The notes: generated from the sequence alone by a model not told the origin. A stretch of DNA of 24,049 nt from an uncultured Rikenellaceae bacterium (GCA_904501625.1 CAJGBR010000019.1:1-24049), one strand, 5' to 3'. Counted from the first letter of the stretch, positions 8,519-17,621 are shown. Made by a program: numbers and translations.

Positions 8519-9251
8519 ATCTACGAAAACGTGGAGTTAATGCTCCAAATACGAATCCGATATGTGCTGCAACAGTAGGCAAAAAACCGAAGTTGCGGCA
8601 CATTATTTTAAAACGTTCCTTTAAAGCCAACGACCTGTTTCGAGTAGATTCACCACCCAACTCGAAGACTGACACCACTCGATTCATATTAACAATCTTG
8701 TTGGCACGACGCAATGATGCGATTACCCACTCGATATCGGCAGCAGTTTTGTAACTCAAATCATAACGCGGAGCTATCTCGCGACGGACAAGTATCGACT
8801 GATGACAAACAACCATTCCTCGTAAGAAAGATTTCCAGGTAAGATGCTTGGGCAGACGCTTCTTTCGCAATCCGAGAATCTCACCCTGAGGTGATGATAT
8901 CAATGTCTCACCATAGTAGATGTCAGCAGTGCCGTCAACCGAATCCAACACACGCGTACTCCATATTCGGTCCCCTGCATTCACATACCAAACATAATCT
9001 CCAGAGGCTCTTTCAAGAGCACGATTCATTGCATCGTAAATCCCACCATCAGGTTTGCTCTCCCACTTGACCGGCTCGGATGTAGTCTTAAGATAATCAA
9101 TAGTTCCATCTGTTGAAGCCCCATCCTGAACTATAATCTCAATGTTTTCGCACTCGAGAGTCAGTAAATTATCAATCGTATAATGCAACTTTTCTACTGC
9201 ATTTCGCGTTACTACCAATACCGAAATCTGTGGACGTTTACTATATTTCAT
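8508..9251 (-). CDS. Family 2 glycosyltransferase
   Basis: 247 residues with a GT-A fold of the GT2 type: ISVLVVTRN at residues 9-17, QDGASTDGT at 42-50 (nucleotide-sugar contact), PDGGIYDAMNRAL at 67-79, and a DxD-like NAGD at 91-94. The ESKPDGGIYDAMN pattern is common in Bacteroidota WcaA/PglI-like transferases that add sugars to lipid-linked or surface glycans. The start at 9251 gives a normal N-terminus just before the first beta strand. It stands alone, with no other sugar genes next to it, so the acceptor cannot be guessed. Its 3' end overlaps the M3 peptidase gene tail to tail, with no terminator seen between them. Confidence 0.9.
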   Translation of the reverse strand: MKYSKRPQISVLVVTRNAVEKLHYTIDNLLTLECENIEIIVQDGASTDGTIDYLKTTSEPVKWESKPDGGIYDAMNRALERASGDYVWYVNAGDRIWSTRVLDSVDGTADIYYGETLISSPQGEILGLRKKRLPKHLTWKSFLRGMVVCHQSILVRREIAPRYDLSYKTAADIEWVIASLRRANKIVNMNRVVSVFELGGESTRNRSLALKERFKIMCRNFGFLPTVAAHIGFVFGALTPRFRRFTE

Positions 9252-9261
9252 AAATTTTCAC

Positions 9262-9269
9262 TAAATTTG
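9262..9269 (+). promoter_or_regulatory. -7 box of the S41 protease gene (TAAATTTG)
   Basis: TAAATTTG matches TAnnTTTG, 20 bases before the ATG at 9290, in the 38-base gap between divergent genes. A weak TTTA at 9237-9240 could be the -33 element, which would place it inside the divergent glycosyltransferase gene. Confidence 0.5.
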
Positions 9270-9289
9270 CGACCAAGTAACAAAAAATT

Positions 9290-10954
9290 ATGAGATTAAA
9301 CAAAAATACAAGCACAATTTTATCGATGGTGAGTATAATTCTTGCCATTATCACCGTGGGACTATCAATCTACACGACAAAAAAATTAAAAAGAAAACTA
9401 CAATATCTAACTATTCAGAACAATTATAGTTCTGATAAATTGAGTGCCATACTCAAAGTACTGAAAACAAGTTATGTCGACAACGTTGATATGGACTCTA
9501 TCGGTGAAGAATTTATACCCAAAATTCTCGAAAAACTAGACCCTCACTCTATTTACATTCCCAAACAGGAATACGCCCAAATGAACGAATATATCGACGG
9601 AGAATTTGATGGAATTGGTATCACATTTAATATGATGACCGATACGATTGTTGTTCTCAGTGTAATTCCCGGCGGTCCAAGTGCTCAGGCTGGCATTATG
9701 CTCGGAGACCGAATTCTCACTATTGACGGAGAAAACGTTGCCGGTGTAAAGGCCGATCAAGAGGAGATCGTAAAGAAACTCAGAGGTAAACGTGGCTCAA
9801 AAGTCGAACTCGGCATCGAACGTAACCTACTTGACAATCCGATTAAAGTAACAATCACCCGCGGGATTATTCCGATTACAAGTATCGATTGTGCATTCAA
9901 TATCGACACTAATACGGCATATATAAAACTCGCAAGATTCTCAAAAAATGCACATCACGAGTTTCTGTCCAAGTTCCTCGAAATCGAACGTCAAAACGGG
10001 AAACCAATCGAAAACCTAATCTTCGACCTGCGTGGAAATACAGGAGGTCGACTTGATCAGGCAATATTCATTGCCAACGAATTCTTCGAAAAAGACAAAC
10101 TAATCGTCTATACCGAAGGTGCACATTTCAAACGTCTCGAACAACTCTCTGACGGACACGGACGAATGAAAAAACTAAACGTCAAGGTGCTTATTAATGA
10201 ACATTCAGCATCAGCATCGGAAATCGTCGCAGGTGCACTGCAAGATAACGACCGTGGAACTATAATTGGTCGCCGTTCATTCGGTAAAGGATTAGTTCAA
10301 AATCAATTACCATTCCGCGACGGCTCTGCATTGAGACTGACTGTCGCAAGATATTACACTCCGCTTGGACGTTCAATCCAAAAACCTTACGACAAAGGTA
10401 AAGAAGAATACGACAAAGATCTTTACAACAGATATGTTCACAATGAGATGTTGTCGGCAGACAGTATCCGTTTCTCAGACACTACAAAATATGTCACGCC
10501 AAAGGGTAAAGTACTCTATGGCGGTGGCGGAATTATGCCAGATATTTTTGTCCCGGCAGACACTATCTCAGGAGTATTTATGAAAAAAGTATTCTACACC
10601 AATGCCGTACTGCGATACTCGCTGAAGTGGGCTGACAGCCATCGTCAAGAGTTGAACAATATCAAAACATTCGAAGATCTTGACCAATACTTCCAGAAAT
10701 ACGACGAGCAGATTGAACGCGATTTCTTAAAATTCATCGCAAACGATATTCATAAAATCGTTCCAACTCAGCAAGAACTGAATGAAAATAGAAGTGTTCT
10801 GAGATGTGAACTGCGTGCACTCATCGGTCGAAATACTATACTCGAAGATAATGCCGTCACATATCTGTTGATTGATAATGACTCAACCCTCAAGTGTGCC
10901 ATCGAATCTATTAAAAATGATTCAGAAACTGCAACCAAACCTAAATCCGAATAG
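9290..10954 (+). CDS. S41 C-terminal processing protease (Ctp)
   Basis: 554 residues. Residues 9-28 form a single membrane segment, so the protease domain is periplasmic. A PDZ domain spans about 105-178 (FDGIGITF, PGGPSAQAGIMLGDRILTIDG). The core follows: NLIFDLRGNTGGRLDQA, then HSASASEIVAGALQD with the catalytic Ser308, and RRSFGKGLVQ with the catalytic Lys333. Their 25-residue spacing matches the Ser/Lys dyad of Prc/CtpA enzymes. PYDKGKEEYDKD and GGGIMPD are typical of Bacteroidota members. These proteases cut envelope proteins from the C-terminus; the target here is unknown. The SMR transporter starts 3 bases after its stop, which suggests cotranscription. Confidence 0.95.
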   Translation: MRLNKNTSTILSMVSIILAIITVGLSIYTTKKLKRKLQYLTIQNNYSSDKLSAILKVLKTSYVDNVDMDSIGEEFIPKILEKLDPHSIYIPKQEYAQMNEYIDGEFDGIGITFNMMTDTIVVLSVIPGGPSAQAGIMLGDRILTIDGENVAGVKADQEEIVKKLRGKRGSKVELGIERNLLDNPIKVTITRGIIPITSIDCAFNIDTNTAYIKLARFSKNAHHEFLSKFLEIERQNGKPIENLIFDLRGNTGGRLDQAIFIANEFFEKDKLIVYTEGAHFKRLEQLSDGHGRMKKLNVKVLINEHSASASEIVAGALQDNDRGTIIGRRSFGKGLVQNQLPFRDGSALRLTVARYYTPLGRSIQKPYDKGKEEYDKDLYNRYVHNEMLSADSIRFSDTTKYVTPKGKVLYGGGGIMPDIFVPADTISGVFMKKVFYTNAVLRYSLKWADSHRQELNNIKTFEDLDQYFQKYDEQIERDFLKFIANDIHKIVPTQQELNENRSVLRCELRALIGRNTILEDNAVTYLLIDNDSTLKCAIESIKNDSETATKPKSE

Positions 10955-10957
10955 TCA

Positions 10958-11284
10958 ATGGGGTGGATTTATCTAATAATAGCAGCATTATTCGAAATAG
11001 GATGGCCTCTCGGATTTAAACTTGCCGATTTGCAACCCGCAAGATTTTGGTGGTGGATATTGATGGCTGCAGCATCAATGACACTCAGCGGTGTATTCTT
11101 ATACCTCTCCCAACGTACTATCCCTATTGGCACTGCCTACATAGTCTGGACAGGTACAGCGGCAGTTATAACCTTCTTGTTAGGAATATTTATGTTCCAC
11201 GACTCGACCTCTGTTGCAAAAATTTGTTGTGCTACAATGATTCTCTGTGGCGTAATCGGAATGAAATTATTTGAACAATTTTAG
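10958..11284 (+). CDS. SMR transporter, Gdx/SugE-like guanidinium exporter
   Basis: 108 residues with four membrane helices, the standard size for the small multidrug resistance family. Glu13 (ALFEIGW) is the essential proton/substrate-binding glutamate. The W16-P-L-G-F-K pattern after it and GTAYIVWTGTAAV in helix 3 match the Gdx (formerly SugE) branch, which exports guanidinium. The EmrE/Qac multidrug branch differs at these positions. It would work as a dual-topology dimer in the inner membrane. I see no guanidine riboswitch: only 3 bases separate it from the protease gene, so it is probably read from that promoter. Confidence 0.88.
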   Translation: MGWIYLIIAALFEIGWPLGFKLADLQPARFWWWILMAAASMTLSGVFLYLSQRTIPIGTAYIVWTGTAAVITFLLGIFMFHDSTSVAKICCATMILCGVIGMKLFEQF

Positions 11285-11330
11285 TTCAACTCATCTTTAT
11301 GTGATGAATTATGGACTAATTACTGAATTA

Positions 11331-11363
11331 TTGTAGATTATTTCGTTTTTTTTCTTAAATTTG
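11331..11363 (+). promoter_or_regulatory. Bacteroidota-type promoter (TTG / TAAATTTG)
   Basis: TAAATTTG at 11356-11363 is a clear -7 element, with TTG at 11331-11333 about 22 bases upstream as a weaker -33. It precedes the DUF3857 gene start at 11426 and probably drives the pair of DUF3857 genes. Confidence 0.55.
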
Positions 11364-11425
11364 CGTTTTAGTGTCAATTGAATCTGAAAACCGAACAATT
11401 GAAAAATTCAAAAATTAACATAATT

Positions 11426-13381
11426 ATGAAAAAATTTGTTTTAACCGCAGCTGCAATTTTGTCTGCAACTTGCCTGAGTGCTCAGTCTTGGCAGTCACTC
11501 AAAAAAGAGGCTCTCAATGCAGGAGGCGATTTTACATCTTCTCCGACAACCGTACTACTCGATAGTACGGCAGTCAGTTTCAATGACCTGGGGTCGGGTA
11601 TTTTTGTCATTCGTAGAGTTGTTATGGTCAACTCGGACAAAGGTGCTATGGAAACACGTGTTATTAAATACGATTACGACCCACTGACAGCATTCGCAGA
11701 ATTCGGAGAAATCACAATCTATCGCAACGATGGTAGCGTTGAAATGTTAGACCTCTCTTCATCGTGTGATTATCCCGCTCCAGCTAAAGGAGTATATTGG
11801 GGTGCACGTCAGATTATGTGCGAAATAGGACGTCTTTCTAAAGGTGATATCATTGATTACACAATCAACAAGAGAGGATTCACATATGCACTGTTGCTTA
11901 ATCCTCAGACCGAAGACGAAGAGCGATTCATCCCTCCAATGAGAGGACATTTCTATGACATCGTTCCTTTCTGGGTTGATGCACCAACTGTGAAGAAAGT
12001 CTACCAAACAAGCCTTCCTGCAGAAAAAAATCTGCAATATAAATTCTATCAGGGAGAGTGCAAAATAAATGATGAAAAACAGGATGATCGTCGCGTATGC
12101 ACATTTGAAGTGAATATGGCTAAACCCATTGTAAAAGAACCGAATATGGTTGATATGTGGGATGTAGCTCCGAAACTGATTTTGACTTCAACTAAAGAGT
12201 GGAAAGAAAAGTCGTTGTGGTTCAATAAAGTAAATGAAGATTACGGATCATTTGCAGAATATGAACCTGCAATGAAGAAGGTCAAATCACTGCTCAAAGG
12301 CGTGAAAGATGATATGCGTAAAATCGAAATACTGACTCACTGGGTTGCAGATAACATCAGATATTCGGGTATTTCTATGGGTAAAGGCGAAGGTTACACT
12401 CTTCACAATACTAAAATGAATTTCGACGATCGTTGTGGTGTCTGCAAAGATAAAGCATCAATGTTGATTTCAATGTTGAGAATGGCGGGTTTTGAAGCTT
12501 ATCCTGCAATGACAATGGCCGGATCAAGAATCGAAGATCTACCAGCAGACCACTTTAACCACTGTGTCGCAGTCGTAAGACGTCCTGATGGTTCACTTAT
12601 GCCACTCGACCCAACTTGGGTTCCGTTTATGCGAGAATTGTGGTCAAGTGCCGAACAACAACAAAACTATCTGCCGGGTGTTCCGGAAGGATCAGATCTG
12701 TTGCAAACTCCGGTATCTGCTCCAGAAAACCACTACCTAAAACTCACCTCAAACGCGTCAATCAACGAGAATGGCACACTCATAGGAACTCTTGTTATCC
12801 AAGCTGAAGGTCAATCTGATGCTGTAGTAAGACGCCCGTGGACTACAGGTTGGCAAAATATGCTTAACTACAACCTCGAGACTGAATTGATGAAAATTTC
12901 GCCAAAAGCAAAGCTCGTAAGTGTCAATAGCAAAAACTCAAAAGATTACCAAACAGGTCCAATCGAAATCACTATGAAGTTCGAAATACCCGACTATGCA
13001 GTTGTCAGCGATGGTGTAATCATCTACAAACCGATGATTATGAGTGATATTTACAATAATGTTAAATCGTTCCTCACACTAAAAATGGTTGATAATCGCA
13101 AATTTGGTTTCAAAGACAGATGTTCTCGTCTTGTAGAACTCAACGAAACACTGACTTTGCCCAAAGGTTTTGCAATGACAAACGGACAACTCGATGAAAA
13201 ATATGATGGCAAAGCTGCAAGTTGCAAAGTTAAAATCTCGTCTCAAAATGAAACTATCAGCATCTCGAACGTAATCCGTATGGAAAAACGCGTCTACGAA
13301 GCTGAAGATTGGACAGATGTTAAAAATTCAATCGAGTGCTACAACAAAGCAAACGACTACCTAACCTTTGAAAAGAAATAA
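11426..13381 (+). CDS. Exported DUF3857/transglutaminase-like protein
   Basis: 651 residues from the ATG at 11426. This start gives a clean signal peptide (MKKFVLTAAAILSATCLSA, then Q), while frame further upstream is promoter DNA. An N-terminal DUF3857-type beta domain (about residues 50-260) is followed by a transglutaminase-like core. Cys340 in DRCGVCKDKASML is the predicted nucleophile, with His379 (HFNHCVAV) and Asp395 (LMPLDPTW) completing the triad. The C-terminal 200 residues resemble the DUF3858 beta domain. Such proteins are exported in Bacteroidota. The substrate is unknown and could be peptide or isopeptide bonds. The next gene starts 2 bases after its stop and is a paralogue. Confidence 0.88.
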   Translation: MKKFVLTAAAILSATCLSAQSWQSLKKEALNAGGDFTSSPTTVLLDSTAVSFNDLGSGIFVIRRVVMVNSDKGAMETRVIKYDYDPLTAFAEFGEITIYRNDGSVEMLDLSSSCDYPAPAKGVYWGARQIMCEIGRLSKGDIIDYTINKRGFTYALLLNPQTEDEERFIPPMRGHFYDIVPFWVDAPTVKKVYQTSLPAEKNLQYKFYQGECKINDEKQDDRRVCTFEVNMAKPIVKEPNMVDMWDVAPKLILTSTKEWKEKSLWFNKVNEDYGSFAEYEPAMKKVKSLLKGVKDDMRKIEILTHWVADNIRYSGISMGKGEGYTLHNTKMNFDDRCGVCKDKASMLISMLRMAGFEAYPAMTMAGSRIEDLPADHFNHCVAVVRRPDGSLMPLDPTWVPFMRELWSSAEQQQNYLPGVPEGSDLLQTPVSAPENHYLKLTSNASINENGTLIGTLVIQAEGQSDAVVRRPWTTGWQNMLNYNLETELMKISPKAKLVSVNSKNSKDYQTGPIEITMKFEIPDYAVVSDGVIIYKPMIMSDIYNNVKSFLTLKMVDNRKFGFKDRCSRLVELNETLTLPKGFAMTNGQLDEKYDGKAASCKVKISSQNETISISNVIRMEKRVYEAEDWTDVKNSIECYNKANDYLTFEKK

Positions 13382-13383
13382 CT

Positions 13384-15003
13384 ATGAAAAAATATGCTCT
13401 TTTATTACTGTTTATGTTGGGAATAACGTTTAACAGTATGGCTCAGTCAAAAAGCGAAGCTTCTTACAGAAACTACAGCAAATATTATACTCTCGAAAAA
13501 GATGGTACTCTCAAAGAAAGAGTAACAATGACTATCTTGATAAACACTCACACAGCGTTCAATTCACTTTTCGGAGAGACATTTATACAGTATAACCCCA
13601 ATTACCAAACTATTACCATTAACCATTGTTACACAATAATGGAAAACGGTACCAAAGTCGAAATTCCAGAAAATGCGATGTCTGAAATGTTGCCTCGTTC
13701 AGCAATTGATGCTCCGGCATACAACCAACTGCGTGAAATCGTAATCTCTCATACAGGTCTGGAAATCGGCTCTACAATCCACCTCGAATACGAAATCGAG
13801 ACAAGTCCTGAATACACAGGAGGAGAACTTGATATCTATGAAATTATCCCGCAAAAAGGTATAGATATGTTTTGGAGCAATATCTCTGTCACTATACCTA
13901 AAGATAAAAAACTCAATTGGAGTGTGTGCGAAAGTACATCTCAACCATTTCGTCGTGAAAGTGATAGCTTAGTTGTGTACTCTTGGTCATTTGGTCGTCA
14001 AGATCAACTCGAAAATCTGCCAAACACATCTAAACACAAAGGTATCAGCCGTCTGTATGTTTCAACAAGATCTTTCGAAGAATCGATGGCTCATATGGCA
14101 AAAACAACTCGAGATATGGCACGCCTGAGTCCTGAAATAATGGCCGATGCAAAAAACGATGACGACAAGATTAACATCATTGCAAACCATATGAAATCAA
14201 TGGTGGAATTGTGTGACATCAATCCTGAATTGATAAATTTCAAACACCACTCACCCTCAGAAGTTGATCGTCGTGGTTATGGAACAAAAGCTGATAAGGC
14301 ATTCTTGTTTGACAGATTGCTCTCAAGTGAAGGCCTCACAAGCGATATCGTAATCAGCTATCCAATCGACTGTACTGCACCAAACCTCAATGGTTACGAA
14401 GAGATGTACGTAATGGTTACATCTAATGGTCAGAACAAATTCTACAACGTCAATGGTGAGGTACAAAATGTTGAATTCATCGCTGACAGATACAGTTTCT
14501 ACTCAGTAAAAAACGGCAAGAAAATTGAGGTCGAATTCAAAGAAAATGTCGGAACATTCTCTACAAATATCACTGTTAACGGAAACAGTATAGAAACTAA
14601 AGCCGTTAAAAATGGTAATGATGTTGAAGCTGCGGCCAAGTTAATTGATTGTGGTGCATACAAGATGATTCAATTGCCAGATTCAAAACTCACTGATTGG
14701 GGTATTACTCGCGTCAATACAGAGCGTATCGTTCCGATTGAAATCCCGTCACAACAGAATCTGACTGAAAACCACATCATCAAACTTGAAAACGGACAGT
14801 TCGTATCTAAAAACAAATCTGTGAAGATCGAACACGAAATCGGCTCAGTTGTAATCAATATCACTGTTGAAGGCAATACTGCTAAAATCGAAAGAAAACT
14901 TGATATGAATTCAACGGTGATACAGAAATCAGATATCTTGAAAATGAAAGAGATTGTTGATGCTTGGAATGACGACAATTTAATGAGACTTATCATTAAA
15001 TAA
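13384..15003 (+). CDS. Exported DUF3857 protein with a degenerate transglutaminase domain
   Basis: 539 residues with signal peptide MKKYALLLLFMLGITFNSMA, then Q. The N-terminal half resembles the DUF3857 domain of the upstream neighbour (IEIPENAM.EMLPRSAIDAP, GSTIHLEYEIE). In the transglutaminase-like core the aligned segment is YGTKADKAFLFDRL instead of CGVCKDKASML, so Lys302 stands where the catalytic cysteine should be. The matching His region reads YEEMYVMV, and the Asp position reads FYNVNGE. All three triad residues therefore appear to be lost. It is likely to bind rather than cut, perhaps as a partner of the active upstream protein. It starts 2 bases after that gene, so coexpression is likely. 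Confidence 0.85.
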   Translation: MKKYALLLLFMLGITFNSMAQSKSEASYRNYSKYYTLEKDGTLKERVTMTILINTHTAFNSLFGETFIQYNPNYQTITINHCYTIMENGTKVEIPENAMSEMLPRSAIDAPAYNQLREIVISHTGLEIGSTIHLEYEIETSPEYTGGELDIYEIIPQKGIDMFWSNISVTIPKDKKLNWSVCESTSQPFRRESDSLVVYSWSFGRQDQLENLPNTSKHKGISRLYVSTRSFEESMAHMAKTTRDMARLSPEIMADAKNDDDKINIIANHMKSMVELCDINPELINFKHHSPSEVDRRGYGTKADKAFLFDRLLSSEGLTSDIVISYPIDCTAPNLNGYEEMYVMVTSNGQNKFYNVNGEVQNVEFIADRYSFYSVKNGKKIEVEFKENVGTFSTNITVNGNSIETKAVKNGNDVEAAAKLIDCGAYKMIQLPDSKLTDWGITRVNTERIVPIEIPSQQNLTENHIIKLENGQFVSKNKSVKIEHEIGSVVINITVEGNTAKIERKLDMNSTVIQKSDILKMKEIVDAWNDDNLMRLIIK

Positions 15004-15017
15004 CAAATATAATTCAT

Positions 15018-16004
15018 ATGAAGAGTGCACTTGCATTCGGGGTTGATATCGGTGGTACAAGAACAAAAATAGCAGTCGTCGATATATTCGGCAATGTCAT
15101 TGATCGGAAAATCATCTCAATGTCTGAATATCGGAAAATATCAGACTACAACCGATTCATAACCTCACTGTGTGAGTGCATTCTTTATTTTTCAGCCCAA
15201 CTTGATAATAAAGAAATTCTCGGAATAGGCATCGGAGCACCAAATGCAGATCACCGAAATATGACCATTGCCAATCCTGCAAACCTATGGCATTGCGACC
15301 AAAACCGAATCTTTGAATTGGGCAATGACCTACGTCGTGAACTCACTAAAAATGGACTATCAGACATTAATCTCAAGATGTCCAATGATGCCAATACAGC
15401 AGCTCTCGGTGAAATGTTCTTCGGCGGAGCAAAAGAGTTATCCAACTTTATGGTGGTAACCTTAGGTACAGGTGTGGGAGGAGGAATTGTATTGAATAGA
15501 CGGCTGATTGAAGGTAGCAACTCCCAAGCTGGAGAGATTGGTCATATGAAGATTGAGCACACTGATCGACTCTGCGGATGTGGAATGAAGGGATGTCTGG
15601 AAAGCTATGTCTCGGCTGGTGGAATATGTCGGACTGCCATAGAGTGGCTCTACTCAAAAAAATATAATAGCTCAATTGAGGATATCCCGATTGAAAAGTT
15701 ATCGTGCCTGGATATCTGCAATGCAGCTAAAAATGGCGACCAGATGGCTCAAGCACTCTTTGAATTCACAGGAAAACTACTCGGAACAAAACTTGCAGAT
15801 GTCATTTCTCTGCTCGACATTGAAGCGATCTTCCTGACAGGCGGCGTTGCAAAGGCCAATGAGTTAATCTTAAATCCTGTTAAACGAGCGGTAAATGATT
15901 CTTTGCCCAGCCGTTACCACAACATCAAAATTGAAATATCTGAGATTAACGATGATTTCGCTGCTGCACGAGGAGCAGCTACAATGATTTTCTTCAATCC
16001 GTGA
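15018..16004 (+). CDS. ROK family sugar kinase
   Basis: 328 residues. The N-terminal phosphate loop DIGGTRTK (residues 10-17), NDANTAALGE (123-132, with the catalytic Asp124), GTGVGGGIV (150-158), EIGHM (173-177) and the zinc-binding CGCGMKGC (Cys186, Cys188, Cys193) define a ROK-type glucokinase or N-acetylhexosamine kinase. The C-terminal half (FLTGGVAKANEL) has the usual ATP-domain motif. It phosphorylates glucose or a related hexose in the cytoplasm; the exact sugar cannot be read from the motifs. It starts 14 bases after the DUF3857 pair with no terminator between, so it may be the last gene of that transcript. Confidence 0.93.
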   Translation: MKSALAFGVDIGGTRTKIAVVDIFGNVIDRKIISMSEYRKISDYNRFITSLCECILYFSAQLDNKEILGIGIGAPNADHRNMTIANPANLWHCDQNRIFELGNDLRRELTKNGLSDINLKMSNDANTAALGEMFFGGAKELSNFMVVTLGTGVGGGIVLNRRLIEGSNSQAGEIGHMKIEHTDRLCGCGMKGCLESYVSAGGICRTAIEWLYSKKYNSSIEDIPIEKLSCLDICNAAKNGDQMAQALFEFTGKLLGTKLADVISLLDIEAIFLTGGVAKANELILNPVKRAVNDSLPSRYHNIKIEISEINDDFAAARGAATMIFFNP

Positions 16005-16052
16005 TTTAAATTCAACAAATAATCATTAATTTCGCCTCAAAATATAAGCAAG

Positions 16053-17108
16053 GTGAATAACATTCTTTCAAAAAAACCTTTGATAATATCAGGTCCGTGC
16101 AGTGCAGAGTCAAGACAACAAACCATCGAAACTTGTTGTCAGTTGGCACAGTCGGGTCGTGTAGATGTATTGCGTGCCGGAATTTGGAAACCTCGTACAA
16201 AACCCGGATCGTTTGAAGGTGTTGGCTCAATTGGTCTAGAGTGGCTTGCAGAAGCTAAAAGGCTGACCGGGCTACCTATAGCAACAGAGGTAGCTACAAG
16301 CAAACACGTCGAACAAGCTATAAAATACGACGTCGATGTGCTCTGGATTGGAGCTCGAACATCTATTAATCCGTTCAGTGTTCAGGAATTAGCCGATGCT
16401 CTCAGAGGAGCTAATGTCACCGTACTCATTAAAAATCCTATGGCTCCGGATGTTAATCTGTGGCAAGGAGCAGTTGAAAGAATCATTAATGCCGGCATTA
16501 AAAATGTTGGACTGATTCACCGTGGATTTGCATCATATAATTGCGAATTCCGCAACAATCCGATGTGGCATATTGCCATCGAAATGAAACGTAGAATGGC
16601 TGACATTCCGATGATATGTGATCCTTCCCATATCTGTGGCAATCGAGATAAGATTGCTCTGGTCGCACAAAAATCGTCAGATTTGAACTACGACGGACTG
16701 ATGATTGAGAGTCACATCTCACCCGATAAGGCTCTCAGTGATGCCGAACAGCAACTCACTCCTCAAGAGTTGATTCAGATTCTCGATCAGATAAAATGGC
16801 GAGATACAAATTTCTCCTCGGAAAAATATACAGAGATTCTCGAAGTTATGAGATCTGAAATCGACCAAATAGATAGCGAACTGATTAATCTCATCAGCCA
16901 TCGAATGAAGATTACAGACCAGATTGGCGAAATAAAACGTCAGAATAATGTAGCTATACTGCAAAGCGATCGCTGGAATCAGATTATCGAACGACTGCTA
17001 AATCAGACTGACAGATCAACTCTGAGTGAAGATTTCCTCATCAGCCTACTCGAAATTATCCACCTGGAAAGCATTCGCCGACAAACAAATATTATGAATA
17101 ATCAATAA
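16053..17108 (+). CDS. Bifunctional DAHP synthase / chorismate mutase type II
   Basis: 351 residues starting at GTG; no upstream ATG in this frame gives a better N-terminus. Residues 1-250 are a type I-beta DAHP synthase: SGPCSAES (Cys16, metal), LRAGIWKPRTKPGSF, VLIKNPM (126-130), GLIHRGF (153-159), CDPSHICG (189-196) and IESH (219-221). Residues about 258-345 are an AroQ-type chorismate mutase helix bundle (MRSEIDQIDSELINLISHR). The fusion couples the first step of the shikimate pathway to the first step of the Phe/Tyr branch and allows feedback control through the mutase domain. The upstream TAATTTCG at 16027-16034 is a one-mismatch -7 box. This fusion is common in Bacteroidota, usually beside tyrosine or phenylalanine genes, which are absent here. 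Confidence 0.95.
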   Translation: MNNILSKKPLIISGPCSAESRQQTIETCCQLAQSGRVDVLRAGIWKPRTKPGSFEGVGSIGLEWLAEAKRLTGLPIATEVATSKHVEQAIKYDVDVLWIGARTSINPFSVQELADALRGANVTVLIKNPMAPDVNLWQGAVERIINAGIKNVGLIHRGFASYNCEFRNNPMWHIAIEMKRRMADIPMICDPSHICGNRDKIALVAQKSSDLNYDGLMIESHISPDKALSDAEQQLTPQELIQILDQIKWRDTNFSSEKYTEILEVMRSEIDQIDSELINLISHRMKITDQIGEIKRQNNVAILQSDRWNQIIERLLNQTDRSTLSEDFLISLLEIIHLESIRRQTNIMNNQ

Positions 17109-17418
17109 TATTCTGTTAAACTCACGTCTTGGTTTATGTGAGAAATTTTTCACTAATTTTTATCGTATTGCATATTATCAGGCTGATAGTTCTCTCCCCA
17201 AACAATTTAGAGATTTTGGGATAGCTGGACAATTAAAATGTAGCGGAAATTTCATTAAAATAGATTCTCTCAATGATGAGAACTCAATCTTTAATGAAAC
17301 GTATATTATCTACTTTTCCAATGGCAATCCTGAGTTAATACGAAACTTCAAGAGAGGTGTATTAGATGGAGATATATCTACAATAACAATGGCCAAATTT
17401 AAAAAATTAAATATTTGA
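17098..17418 (+). pseudogene. 5'-truncated coding fragment of unknown family
   Basis: An open frame of about 106 codons ends at TGA 17416-17418 and begins just after an in-frame stop at 17095. It has no ATG or good start near its 5' end. The translation is protein-like and rich in polar residues (AYYQADSSLPKQFRDF, IYFSNGNPELIRNFKRG, then DGDISTITMAKFKKLNI). I do not recognise a family. Its 5' end overlaps the last codons of the DAHP synthase gene in another frame, so the original N-terminus was probably lost when the boundary was formed. It could also be a real gene with a non-standard start. Confidence 0.4.
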
Positions 17419-17570
17419 AACGCAATACAATCTACCCGGGAGAAACAATCTCATAATATGTACATATTAAACGAGTAGGAGGCAATGATGTGAGGTTTAA
17501 TAAATCTCAAGGGTTCATTGTATAAATTCGATTGAGGTTTAGGTAAAAGATAAATCTATATTGCAATAAC

Positions 17571-17589
17571 TTATTGTAACAAAAGAGGG
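17571..17589. repeat. Imperfect palindrome TTGCAATAA-C-TTATTGTAA
   Basis: Two 9-base arms, complementary except for one G-T pair, separated by one base. The one-base spacing is too short for an RNA hairpin loop, so it looks more like a protein-binding site. It lies directly before the terminator stem and contains two of the TTG(C/T)AA motifs seen again at 17691-17745. Confidence 0.45.
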
Positions 17590-17621
17590 TGTGTTATTCA
17601 GGACACACCCTCTTGTTTATT
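17583..17621 (+). terminator. Rho-independent terminator (12-bp stem)
   Basis: AAGAGGGTGTGT at 17583-17594 pairs perfectly with ACACACCCTCTT at 17603-17614, with an 8-base loop, followed by GTTTATT. It would end transcription coming from the DAHP synthase gene or the fragment behind it. Confidence 0.82.

Noticed and set aside
11281..11330. A possible terminator after the SMR transporter gene (TTAGTTCA paired with TGGACTAA plus inner TCATC/GATGA).
   Set aside because: The pairing needs a G-T pair and bulges, and no T run follows.
17492..17541. The GAGGTTTA direct repeats could be attachment-site duplications of an inserted element.
   Set aside because: They are only 42 bases apart with nothing between them, so they do not flank the accessory genes. 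No matching copy was found at the right boundary near 22300-22450.
17419..17582. Looked for a tRNA or other RNA gene that might serve as an integration target at the boundary.
   Set aside because: No acceptor stem, anticodon arm or T-loop sequence could be assembled on either strand.
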